Both the position numbers and the translations under genes were made by a program. Positions 1 through 7,800 of a stretch of DNA of 13,277 bases are shown here, one piece after another (the first letter of the stretch is position 1; the number at the start of each line of letters is the position of its first letter). The DNA lies in the NCBI GenBank assembly GCA_002364975.1, contig DEYT01000136.1, positions 1-13,277 on the forward strand. Direction: 5' to 3'. This DNA is from Opitutia bacterium UBA3151. GTDB lineage: Bacteria > Verrucomicrobiota > Verrucomicrobiia > Opitutales > Seribacteraceae. Below the pieces are notes generated by a model that saw only the letters and a program-made list of their open reading frames with translations, was not told the DNA's origin and did no database searches.

Positions 1-41
1 GGTTTTGGTCTTAGGGCTTTAAATGATTTAAAGGTGGCCAT
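1..41 (-). CDS. Probable DUF1015 family protein, N-terminal fragment
   Basis: An ATG at 41-39 opens a frame that stays open to the window edge and encodes MATFKSFKALRPK. This closely resembles the start of DUF1015 family proteins, which commonly begin MA.f.pFkaLRP. These are conserved cytoplasmic proteins of unsettled function, sometimes found near serine-biosynthesis genes. The start lies 47 bases after the csrA stop on the same strand, so it could be the last gene of the operon or the first of the next transcription unit. No promoter, terminator or Shine-Dalgarno sequence is evident in the 47-base gap. Only 13 codons are visible, so the call rests on a short signature and is moderate at best. 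Confidence 0.5.
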   Translation of the reverse strand, partial: MATFKSFKALRPK

Positions 42-88
42 GATTCAGATTTTTGAGAGTACGAACTATCAAAGATGAATGTGAAAGC

Positions 89-385
89 TTACTTCTTAGA
101 GTCTTGATTGGCTGCTTTTTTTGCCTTGAATTGTTCAATCAGCTTTTTCGCAGATCCCGCAGCAAGTGTACTTTTAAGCAGACCAGTTTGCTTTGGCATT
201 CCCGAAACGGCAGCAGCTTGGTTGGAGGATTGTATTTCCTCCAGAATTTCTCTTCTAAAAATTGAAATTGACCGGGGTGCTGAGATTCCAATTTTAACTG
301 AGTCTCCTTCAATTTTAGTAATCGAAATTTCTATTTCATCACCAATTTTGATACCCTGCTCTACTTTACGAGATAAAATCAACAT
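89..385 (-). CDS. csrA: CsrA translational regulator with long C-terminal extension
   Basis: RNA-binding post-transcriptional regulator, a homodimer that recognises GGA motifs in mRNA leaders and in many flagellated bacteria represses flagellin translation. The N-terminal part is classical CsrA: MLILSRK at 1-7, IGDEIEI at 14-20, a GDSVKIGI strand near 27-34, AP at 36-37 and the RNA-contact R44. L4 and R44, both important in E. coli CsrA, are present, and the usual glutamate at 45 is arginine. The protein is 98 aa, while most CsrA proteins are 60-75 aa. The extra 40 or so residues are rich in Ala, Lys, Ser and Gln and end in a basic helix-like stretch. It lies 18 bases downstream of fliW, whose product antagonises CsrA in Bacillus and Campylobacter; the extension may serve that interaction. 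The only weak ribosome-site candidate is GAG close to the ATG. Confidence 0.93.
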   Translation of the reverse strand: MLILSRKVEQGIKIGDEIEISITKIEGDSVKIGISAPRSISIFRREILEEIQSSNQAAAVSGMPKQTGLLKSTLAAGSAKKLIEQFKAKKAANQDSKK

Positions 386-403
386 GATCTCGAGAAAGAA
401 AAA

Positions 404-859
404 TTAGAGTTCCTCTCCACCGACATCAAGGATGTGCCGTGCGGAATAATCTTCATGATTATTTATAATACACTGCTTTCCTAACAAGGTTCTACGATTC
501 ACAATGATCGGACCTACAAGGTTCAGGGAAATTTTGTTTGATTGTTCCGGAAGCAGGGTGACAATATTTAGGATCATGGTATCTTCGGGACCTGTGATTC
601 CCAACACCTGAATGTCACCATCCGCAATTTCTACGGAGTAGTCTGGGAGAACTCCGCCGGGTTCTAGTACAACAAAAGCCAAACCATCTTCTTTTTCCTC
701 CCTTAGCCACATAAAAGGCAACTCTTCTTCGTCAAACATGAGTTCCATGGAGCGAATCTGAGAAAATCCAAAAAGACCTTCGGGCAAAGAAAGTTTATTA
801 CGTGAATTCGAACCTTCCAATTCTGGGTTGTTCGACTCCTCACCTAAATTAAGTTTCAT
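404..859 (-). CDS. fliW: FliW flagellar assembly factor, CsrA antagonist
   Basis: Small cytoplasmic protein that in other bacteria binds either flagellin or CsrA. When flagellin is exported, free FliW sequesters CsrA and lets flagellin be translated. At 151 aa it has family length. Recognisable FliW features are the PEGLFGF segment near residues 26-32, a LPFMWLRE segment near 47-54, a LAFVVLEPG segment near 60-68 followed by the P.DY motif (LPDYSVEI), NLVGPIIVN near 112-120, and a C-terminal Q.I.....YS.RH segment. Two cysteine-free N-terminal turns of polar residues precede the domain. It is 24 bases after flgL and 18 before csrA, the frequent fliW-csrA pairing, so its partner is probably the adjacent CsrA. 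The start is preceded by an A-run and pyrimidines, with no Shine-Dalgarno. Confidence 0.93.
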   Translation of the reverse strand: MKLNLGEESNNPELEGSNSRNKLSLPEGLFGFSQIRSMELMFDEEELPFMWLREEKEDGLAFVVLEPGGVLPDYSVEIADGDIQVLGITGPEDTMILNIVTLLPEQSNKISLNLVGPIIVNRRTLLGKQCIINNHEDYSARHILDVGGEEL

Positions 860-883
860 GATTTGAAGTATGCAGGTTTTTTT

Positions 884-3800
884 TTATAGGTAGTTAAGTA
901 GTGATGTATTGAGTAACTGAGCACCCACCTGCATGGCGGCTTGGTATGCGGTTGAAACCCGTGATAACCTCATAATGGTCTCAGATAGATCAACATCAAG
1001 GTCGCGGGAAATTCTTTGATCTAATTGCATGAAATAATCTTCATCGTGTGCTCTAACGGTTTCCATTCTTACCATATTGGCCGAAAGCTGCCCCATTTTA
1101 TCAATGATATTATCTTCCAACTTGATCAGCTTTTTTTCTGAATCCTCAACTTCTTGAGAGTAATAAGAAGGAGTTGCGTTGTTCAATCCTTCCCTGAGTT
1201 CGATCAAAGTATTTACCACATTACCCAGTTCAGCTGTATTGCCATCTGCTGAATTTAAAAAGGATGATATCTTACTCTCTTTGCCAACATAAAACTGGGA
1301 GTTGTTCTCCGAGCCCATGTAGGAAACATTAACGATCTGTCCTTGTTCATTTCTGTGATCTAAAAAGGTTTTAGAACCGGTAGCAAAAGAGAATGTATCT
1401 CCAATACGGGGGCCAGTTGGAGCTATTGTTGTGTTGGGGTCACCTGTCAATTCAAACCCTGCAATTCGGTAGGGACCAGGATCATTTGGATTTTCCTGCC
1501 ACAAAATAGTTGCCTCTAATGTTTCGTCTCCAACTTGGACTGTGGCTTTGGTGAAATCTGGAGGAATGATTCCATCGGAAAAGAAATAACGACCAGGATT
1601 CTCAACTTTTAATCCAGCGATATTGCCATTAATATCAACCACAGCTTTGGCAGTCGCATCTGTTCCAGCTGCACCTGCCGAGGAAATATTTACAGATGGT
1701 GCGTCATCACGGGTGGCATCGAATTGTAAAACATGCTGGAGAGGGTTTTCTACAACCTCCCAGATATAATTTGCAACCTGTGACTGGCCGTCGGCACTTG
1801 GAATAAGATTAGAATCCGGATAAATGAGATTAGTGGAGCCAAGAAAATCGGCCGAAGGTAAGAAATTATTAAAGTCATCCCTGAGGCTTCGATAGTACTG
1901 GCCATCATAAAGAACAATATCACCACTATTGTAAGTTACATTTGAGGACCACTCGGTTCCTTGTCTTGAAATTTGGGCGGGTACTTCGATCAGGTTATTA
2001 CTTAGGAGTAACTCATCTATGTCTGTTTGATCACTTACATTAAGAGTCTCGGTTGCAACATAATAAGAATTTTCTTCTCGGTGATAAAGATAATCACCAG
2101 TATTTAAACCTATGGGTTGTAGCAGTTGATTTTGAGTAGAGAAGACTTGTTCCTCTCCGGCTTTTGGCAGGGAAGCGAGTTTAAAAACGGTGCCATCACT
2201 TCGGGCAGATGCTTCGGTAAGAGGAATAGTAGAAGCTGAAGGATTGATGGGATCAAAAGTACCAGTTACGGTATTTGAATTTTCGGTGGCAATGTAGTAC
2301 TTCTCGGATGTTTCATCATACAAATAATCACCTTTGTTTAAAACTAAATTTTCATTAGCGTTTATTTCTACTATATTAGGTGGAAAGTTATCTTGTATAA
2401 ATGACCATAATGTTTTGTCGCCGTTTTCAAGGTTGGTTCCGTCTAAAGAAACAAAATAATTTCCTTCGTGCTGCACTACTGGTTGTTCGTAGGTGATCAC
2501 TTGACTCGAAATAATCTGACTGCCCTCAGGTGCAGCTGCTAGCCTGTATTCTTGAGTTTGGTGATCAAAATACACCATTCCTTGAGATTCAGAACCTTTT
2601 ACCTCGTAGGTAGTAACCGGGTAAAAAATAGTTTTTACCTTTTCATTCGCCATAGTGGTAAGGTCACTAGGTTGTGCATCAACAGGAAGTGAATCGGAGA
2701 AAAGAAGGATATCTTGGTTTTGAACTGAAGCGTCACTAAAATTATCAAAAAGACGACCGTCTAGAGATAAGAAGAATTCTTTTTGAGTTAGTCCTGTCGC
2801 CTCAAGTTCCCAATCTTCTCTTTCTACATTGTAGCCAGATGGTAATTCTTTCCAATAAGTAGAACTATCAACTACCGGTTTGTGATTAAAATTATCATTG
2901 ATTTGAGATTCCCAAAGTTTTCCTTCGAATTCAATAATGTTTCCCAATTCATAGGATTGTAATCGTTTCCATGGGCTGGAATGGGTCATGGATAACTGAG
3001 AGGTACCTGCGGCTGATTCTATGCCAACGGCAATGTTTTGGGTCCATGCTGGGGCAACTGAATCGGTAGGAATGGATCCATCCGCAGATTCCTGAATGAC
3101 GGTATGGGTTGCATCAAGGAGGGAAGCATCGAGTAGATTAATCGGTTCACCTGTTCCTTCATCGGTCGCTTGGAAAGCGGACTCCCTAAAATAATTTCCC
3201 GCCAGATTGGGGTTGGTAATTTCATTTACCACCGCATCGGTAACATTTGTTGGAATGGTAACACCAGCAGCATCAAGGGCAGTCAGGGTGGATCCTAAAG
3301 AAACCCAGTTGTCAGAAACATCAGGGTTTTGATCATCAAAATTATTCGCAGTTGGATCTTGGGATGTAGTGGCGGAAGTCGATTGATAATAAACACCTTT
3401 ATACCTGACCACATCACCTAGGGCATAATCATCCACCAACCAATTTTTACTAAGAGCAGTAACAGAAGCCTGATTAAATTCATAGAAATCGGAACCTTGT
3501 TGTACCACTTGTCCAACTTGGTAGTCAGAATTTGAATCGAATTCACCACTCATGATGGATTGGGCAACGATAATTCGTTTTTGATCATTCTTAGCTGCAT
3601 CTTCAGCAGAAAACGAATTGGACACATTAAAGGTATTTGTATCGTTAGGATTATGCGGTATGTCACCGGCACTATTTTCAGCTGAAACGACTTTATGCCA
3701 AGTTCCAGCATAGAATGTGTAATCATCCAGTGCGTATTCTCCCGATACCCATGTTCCCTTCACTGATTCGTCAAATTCTACAAGCCGTGGGTTGGTCGCA

Positions 3801-4855
3801 CTTGAAGAAATATCATAAACGCGATCCCCTCCATTGTAGGAAGAAAACTGATACCACAGGGGAGCATTTTCTAAACCTGAAAAAACATAGTCATCTACTT
3901 GCTTTTTTTCTGACTCTGTCAATTCATTGTATAATTTTCCGTCAAAGATGGAAGCAGCCCTTTGGTTTCTTTTTTCCTCAATTTGATTTGGATAGTAATG
4001 GTTCGGATCCCAGCGAGTCAGATAATTGGCCTTGGCATTATACTTCTCCCCCACGGTTCCAGAAACAACTAGGTCTCCATTGTTGGAGATTTCAGAATAC
4101 AATGTGACTGATTCATTACGAGGATCAGCCTGTCCAGATGAGCCACGGACAAAAGCTCTGTATGAAAGATTGTCTTCTACCCTTGGAGAGTCGACTAAAA
4201 GTTTTGTATCGTTATTAATCAGATCACGAACAACCTCGGTTATTTTATTTGTGGTGAGGCCATCTGTCTTTGCTTCCACCACATATTCACGACCATTGAG
4301 GCTAATTACAACTTGCTCCCCTGCTTTTATTTGCCGAAGGCCATCCGTGCCAACTTCTCCAACAAAACTTGAGTTTAAAGAAAAAATAGAGCTTTGTTCT
4401 TTTCCGAGTTGAACCTCGGAGTTTCCAAATTCAGGCTTAAGTTGAGTACCAGCAAAAAGAGATCTTCCTCGGTGCCGTGCATTAATCCGGTTGAGAGACT
4501 CTTCAATAAGTTGGTCTATCTCATTTCCATATGTCTCCATTGCAGGACCATTGAGACTGGAACCTGCAACTCTAGAAATCTCTTGAGCCCTCTGATTAAG
4601 TTCTCTAAGATTATCAAGGTTGAGATGACCTGCATTCAAGAATTCTGAAGCGTAAGAAGCATTTCTTTGATACTGAGCAAGCTTACCCTTTTCAGTATCC
4701 AAACTAATTACCCGACCAAGGCGCATGCCATCATCTTCTGGAAGGGTGATTTTTTGTCCGCTCGAAATCTGTTTGTCTAACTTGTAGCGCTGCAAGTCTA
4801 AGTTACGAATTGTATTCGTAATGGAATCGGAAACGCTTAGATTTGGAAGACGCAT
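884..4855 (-). CDS. flgL: Giant FlgL hook-filament junction protein with CBM-like insert
   Basis: Hook-associated protein 3, which joins FlgK to the flagellin filament after export through the flagellar type III system. Residues 1-145 are a normal flagellin/FlgL N-terminal coiled coil (MRLPNLSVSDSITNTIRNLD, then RGRSLFAGTQ near 129-138). Residues 1165-1323 are the normal C-terminal arm, ending DLSETIMRLSRVSTAYQAA and SLLNYL. FlgL is usually 300-500 aa; this is 1323 aa. The surplus, residues about 270-1160, is a Tyr/Trp/Asp/Asn-rich mosaic of small repeats. Five carbohydrate-binding-module-5/12-like units lie at 369-406, 439-472, 472-521, 629-672 and 969-1035, two YLYD-type repeats at 839 and 917, and a nGnI-type unit at 1056-1118. 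No cysteine occurs, as expected for an exported flagellar subunit. The frame is uninterrupted, with the stop 24 bases before fliW. The ends identify FlgL firmly; the insert's role is unknown. Confidence 0.92.
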   Translation of the reverse strand: MRLPNLSVSDSITNTIRNLDLQRYKLDKQISSGQKITLPEDDGMRLGRVISLDTEKGKLAQYQRNASYASEFLNAGHLNLDNLRELNQRAQEISRVAGSSLNGPAMETYGNEIDQLIEESLNRINARHRGRSLFAGTQLKPEFGNSEVQLGKEQSSIFSLNSSFVGEVGTDGLRQIKAGEQVVISLNGREYVVEAKTDGLTTNKITEVVRDLINNDTKLLVDSPRVEDNLSYRAFVRGSSGQADPRNESVTLYSEISNNGDLVVSGTVGEKYNAKANYLTRWDPNHYYPNQIEEKRNQRAASIFDGKLYNELTESEKKQVDDYVFSGLENAPLWYQFSSYNGGDRVYDISSSATNPRLVEFDESVKGTWVSGEYALDDYTFYAGTWHKVVSAENSAGDIPHNPNDTNTFNVSNSFSAEDAAKNDQKRIIVAQSIMSGEFDSNSDYQVGQVVQQGSDFYEFNQASVTALSKNWLVDDYALGDVVRYKGVYYQSTSATTSQDPTANNFDDQNPDVSDNWVSLGSTLTALDAAGVTIPTNVTDAVVNEITNPNLAGNYFRESAFQATDEGTGEPINLLDASLLDATHTVIQESADGSIPTDSVAPAWTQNIAVGIESAAGTSQLSMTHSSPWKRLQSYELGNIIEFEGKLWESQINDNFNHKPVVDSSTYWKELPSGYNVEREDWELEATGLTQKEFFLSLDGRLFDNFSDASVQNQDILLFSDSLPVDAQPSDLTTMANEKVKTIFYPVTTYEVKGSESQGMVYFDHQTQEYRLAAAPEGSQIISSQVITYEQPVVQHEGNYFVSLDGTNLENGDKTLWSFIQDNFPPNIVEINANENLVLNKGDYLYDETSEKYYIATENSNTVTGTFDPINPSASTIPLTEASARSDGTVFKLASLPKAGEEQVFSTQNQLLQPIGLNTGDYLYHREENSYYVATETLNVSDQTDIDELLLSNNLIEVPAQISRQGTEWSSNVTYNSGDIVLYDGQYYRSLRDDFNNFLPSADFLGSTNLIYPDSNLIPSADGQSQVANYIWEVVENPLQHVLQFDATRDDAPSVNISSAGAAGTDATAKAVVDINGNIAGLKVENPGRYFFSDGIIPPDFTKATVQVGDETLEATILWQENPNDPGPYRIAGFELTGDPNTTIAPTGPRIGDTFSFATGSKTFLDHRNEQGQIVNVSYMGSENNSQFYVGKESKISSFLNSADGNTAELGNVVNTLIELREGLNNATPSYYSQEVEDSEKKLIKLEDNIIDKMGQLSANMVRMETVRAHDEDYFMQLDQRISRDLDVDLSETIMRLSRVSTAYQAAMQVGAQLLNTSLLNYL
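1502..1690 (-). repeat. nGnI/GrYF-type beta repeat in FlgL
   Basis: FlgL residues about 1056-1118 read as a repeat unit with the pattern A.A.A.V..nGnI.gl.V.nPG.YF........P, then an A.V.V strand. The same pattern occurs twice in FlgK, at 7201-7353 and 5857-6015. It resembles the short repeat found in many surface proteins that contains a 'GsGYts.P.v.i' core. The unit lies just before the C-terminal arm, at the end of the insertion. Confidence 0.5.
1751..1951 (-). repeat. CBM5/12-like module 5 in FlgL
   Basis: FlgL residues 969-1035. WSSNVTYNSGDIVLYDGQYY is followed by RS and, after a loop, a closing YIWEVV. The order W, Y..GD.V.Y.G.YY.S, then W is the hallmark of the small chitin-binding type 3 (CBM5/12) fold. 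This is the clearest copy. Its second half is longer than usual. Confidence 0.6.
2039..2107 (-). repeat. YLYD-type repeat, copy 2, in FlgL
   Basis: FlgL residues 917-939, beginning LNTGDYLYH and ending YYVATETLN. It matches the unit at 2273-2341 at 13 of 23 positions, and the two start exactly 78 residues apart. The core looks like a beta hairpin (GDYLY, polar turn, YYVAT). Confidence 0.65.
2273..2341 (-). repeat. YLYD-type repeat, copy 1, in FlgL
   Basis: FlgL residues 839-861, beginning LNKGDYLYD and ending YYIATENSN. It is the partner of the repeat at 2039-2107. A looser relative occurs at FlgL residues 758-780 (QGMVYFDHQTQEYRLAA) and in FlgK at residues 654-680. Confidence 0.65.
2840..2971 (-). 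repeat. CBM5/12-like module 4 in FlgL
   Basis: FlgL residues 629-672. It starts WKRLQSYELGNIIEFEGKLW and ends YWKELP. The spacing of the first W, Y..G..I.F.G.LW and the closing W fits the chitin-binding type 3 module pattern in about 44 residues, the usual compact size. Confidence 0.6.
3293..3442 (-). repeat. CBM5/12-like module 3 in FlgL
   Basis: FlgL residues 472-521. It starts WLVDDYALGDVVRYKGVYYQ and closes NWVSLG after an Asn/Asp-rich loop with P...N...DQNP. The conserved aromatic and Gly-Asp positions of a CBM5/12-type unit are all present. It directly follows module 2. Confidence 0.6.
3440..3541 (-). repeat. Degenerate CBM5/12-like module 2 in FlgL
   Basis: FlgL residues 439-472. The core is SDYQVGQVVQQGSDFYEF, ending NW shared with the start of module 3. 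The Y..G..V...G..Y pattern is kept, but the leading Trp is replaced and the unit is shorter than modules 3-5. Confidence 0.45.
3638..3751 (-). repeat. Degenerate CBM5/12-like module 1 in FlgL
   Basis: FlgL residues 369-406. WVSGEYALDDYTFYAGTWHK is followed by VVSAEN and a Gly/Asp/Pro/Asn-rich loop. The W...YA..DYTFYAGTWHK arrangement matches the other units, with DD in place of GD and W in place of one Tyr. Confidence 0.45.
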
Positions 4856-4863
4856 GCAAAAAA

Positions 4864-7800
4864 TTATTTAACGAGCCCTAGGACGACAAGTTCCAACATT
4901 TTGTCGAGGGTATTAAGCACTCTTGCTGAAGCCTGAAATGAGCGTTGAAATTGCATTAGGTCAGATACTTCTTCATCAATAGAAACTGAACTAACAGCTC
5001 TTCTCTGGTCTAGTAAAAGAGTCTCAAGAGATTTTTGGTGTTCAAGGTTGTCATTTAGATCAGACAATGAGTTGCCAATGTCAGCATTCATAGTTGAAAT
5101 ATGGTCGGTTAAGTCACCTTCATTAGCAATATCACCTATTGCAAATGCCACATCATTTGCTCCTTCAGCAAAATCATGAGTTGATTTTAAGTTTTCCACG
5201 GTAAGGTCATTATCAACTCGAAGGCTGGCCGCTAGGTTCCAATCATTTTGCAAAACGGCGTCGAAAGAGAAATTATCGCCAATTATGAAAGCTTTTTCTC
5301 CCTGCTCAATTCGAAATGGAATCGTTTCATAGCCTAGCAACAGAGATCTGCCATCATCATCCGTACCCGTTAGATTATCTTCTCCGGGATAGGTTGTATC
5401 GAGTTCAAGAGTTACATGTTGCATTCTTCTGGCGGAGGAGTAAAACTGATAAATATCAACATTGTCAGGGTCATCGAGAAACAGCTTTAGTTCATCGCTT
5501 TCTCTTATTAGTGCTTGATTTGGAACTTCTTCTGGAAATATAGGAGTTGTGTTAACAATGGTGAAAGTATCTGATTCGGCTGTAGGTAATGTCATATTAA
5601 CCTCTTCTCTGAAAAGTTGAAGTTCCCCATTTCCTTCTACACCATATAGACCATATTCTTCCTCCATGATAAGATTATTTCCGGTAACAGGTCGGGTTAG
5701 GAAAGCGTCAAAACCAAAAAGATAACCACCTTGATCATCATCCGGGTTGTAAATATCATTTACTTTGGTGACGAAATTGGAGACGAGATCATTAAGGTTG
5801 GTTCTAAATCTTTCCATTTCGTTAGACCTTGCTGATTGGTAACCATGGATCGAACCAGCAGATAGATTTAATTCAATCCCATCTGAAAAAATCGCATCAG
5901 AAGAAGGAAAAGAATTTCCGGAATTTATGATATTAAAAGTGGTGATTTCACCATTTTTAACCACTGCTTCTGCAATGCCGATATTAACTTCTTGCAAGAC
6001 TCCATTTGCAGTATCATGGCCAGATGATGAGATTTTTCTAATGAAGTTTGTCGGGTCATCTATCGAATTTAGCTTTGGTTTAAAAACATGAAAGTTACTT
6101 GACCATTGACTATCAGATGGGTCAAAAGATGCAATTTGTACGGGGTCCGAAATGATTGCCGGAGAGGAGTCTACCACAAAGTGTTGTTGAGTCTCTTCGT
6201 CATAGTAAACTTCATCATCAAAGAATTGAAGAGAGGCTTGTCCCCTATTCAAAGTTTTAACATCTGAGTCCACAAAGGAATTAAGTCTTACAAATGAATT
6301 TGAGTTGGCGAAATCAGGAACCTCTCCATCTGGGATATCTGCAACGGTTAAGTAATACATGGGCTTGTTATTACTACCCAGACTCGAAATTATTTCGCCT
6401 TTCGTGTATGAGATTTCACCATTTTCGTCAGTTGTACCTTCTGATTTTGAATTAGTCTCGGAAGGTAGGTTTTGACCAATTACCCACAGACTCCCAAGGG
6501 TTTGATCCCCGGTAACCAACTCTCCTTCAGTTCCGTCTTGGTTGGTTGTAGCAAGAATATTGGAGAGATCAGTACCTTTTTCAAGGTTTTGAAAGGCTTG
6601 GTAATATGTATCTTCGTATTTGATTACTTCTCCGGCCAGATAAGTCCGGCTAGCTAAACCATTGGTGCCTAATTCTTCCGAGACTGCAGAAACCTCAGCA
6701 GTAGCTTGGAGATACTTTCCTTCGTAATAGATCTGTTCACCTTGTTGAAAAGATTCAATGTCGGAATGCCGTTTTTTGATTTCTTGAACCTGGCCATTGG
6801 GCCAAGTTGTAATTTTCATGAATTTTAGGGTGTCAGATACATCATCCCCTTTTTGGGTATTGGTAAGAGCTTGGTAATAAGCATCACCTTGGTAAAATAC
6901 ATCCCCTTGCATTCTGGCAACTTCAGATAAAAAGGGAACTGTGTTCGCCACGCTCCCTCCAGTAACAGATGAGAGTTCATTTCCATCGTCAACAGGTGCA
7001 TCTATTCCTGCCGCTTGTACGGCAATATTGTTGGCTTCTGCTTGTGCCTCAGTCTCATCGCCATTAACTGCTACACTGACGAGAGGATCACCTTGATTAA
7101 CTTCATCTCCTTGAGCAACAAAAACTTCTTCGACTGTCCCGCTTTTCGGTGCTGAAACTAACTCACCAGTTTCTGTTTCTACTAAATTTGTGGTGGGCTT
7201 TGGAGGAAGAAGCGAAATAAGAATTGGACCCTCTGAATCATTGTAAAGTGAACCACCATCTAAAACCTCAAATCTACCCAAGTTACCATCTGCATCAATT
7301 TTAGCACGAACCTTTGCCTGGGTTCCATTGGGATCGCTGGGAGCTGCAATAACAAACTCTTGGCCCCAATCATTGGTTATGTTTTTGGGCCCCATTGGAT
7401 CTAAAAGGTTGACTTTCTCATTGGCTGAGCCTTGGGCATATAAGTTGATGAAGCCAGAGGGCAGACCGCTTTGGGGGTCGAGGTCTTCTTCCACCTTAAA
7501 ATCCATTAATTGAGATAATTCCTCTAGTAGAGCTTGCCTGCGGTCACGATAGGTAACCGCTTTACCCTTATCTTGAAGTTCAAAGCGACGAACTTGCTTA
7601 TTTACTTCATGCAGTTGAGCCAATACTCGATTTACATCATCGACTGACCTTCGAACTGTTTCTGAAAGATCCTCTTCAATGGAATCCAAACTACTTCCAG
7701 CATCGTTAAATCTCTTAACTAAAGTCCCAACCTTATTAAATAGCTCTTGCTTGATTGTGGGTTCATCAGGAGAAGCCGACAATTCCTGAAACGCATTGAA

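Larger units (their letters stand above)
1376..4048 (-). other. Central insertion of FlgL (residues about 270-1160)
   Basis: This stretch encodes the part of FlgL between its conserved ends that has no counterpart in ordinary FlgL. It is in frame and made of beta-type modules rather than coiled coil. It is acidic, rich in aromatic residues and Asn/Asp, and free of cysteine. By analogy with flagellin D2/D3 domains it should project outward from the junction ring. The boundaries are estimates: upstream of residue 270 there is already a smaller surface-domain-like segment (about 150-270), and after about 1165 the C-terminal arm resumes. Confidence 0.7.
5854..7350 (-). other. Central insertion of FlgK (residues about 285-783)
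   Basis: In-frame block separating the normal FlgK N-terminal half from the segment starting GSIHGYQSAR. The order of units is: nGn-type repeat, lipoyl-like domain, three CBM5/12-like motifs, a less clear 590-650 stretch, a YLYD-type repeat and a second nGnI-type repeat. A related unit at each boundary suggests entry as a pre-assembled block or growth from an older surface domain. Confidence 0.65.

Noticed and set aside
17..33. CTTTAAA-TGA-TTTAAAG inverted repeat as a transcription terminator after csrA
   Set aside because: The stem is almost all A-T, is not followed by a T run on the minus strand, and falls inside the probable DUF1015 coding start.
3019..3225. 68-aa frame inside flgL on the same strand
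   Set aside because: It lies wholly within the conserved-frame flgL gene, has no recognisable domain and no start signal; it is a shadow frame.
4026..4412. Plus-strand frames of up to about 130 codons antisense to flgL and flgK
   Set aside because: They mirror codon bias of the minus-strand genes, show no domain signatures and are not arranged as an operon.
4852..4857. GCATGC next to the flgL start as a regulatory twin of the flgF repeat
   Set aside because: GCATGC also occurs at several unrelated coding positions in the window, so this single six-base match is not informative.
6964..7191. Functional biotin or lipoate attachment in FlgK
   Set aside because: The hairpin where the lysine should be contains no lysine, and the protein is exported away from cytoplasmic ligases.
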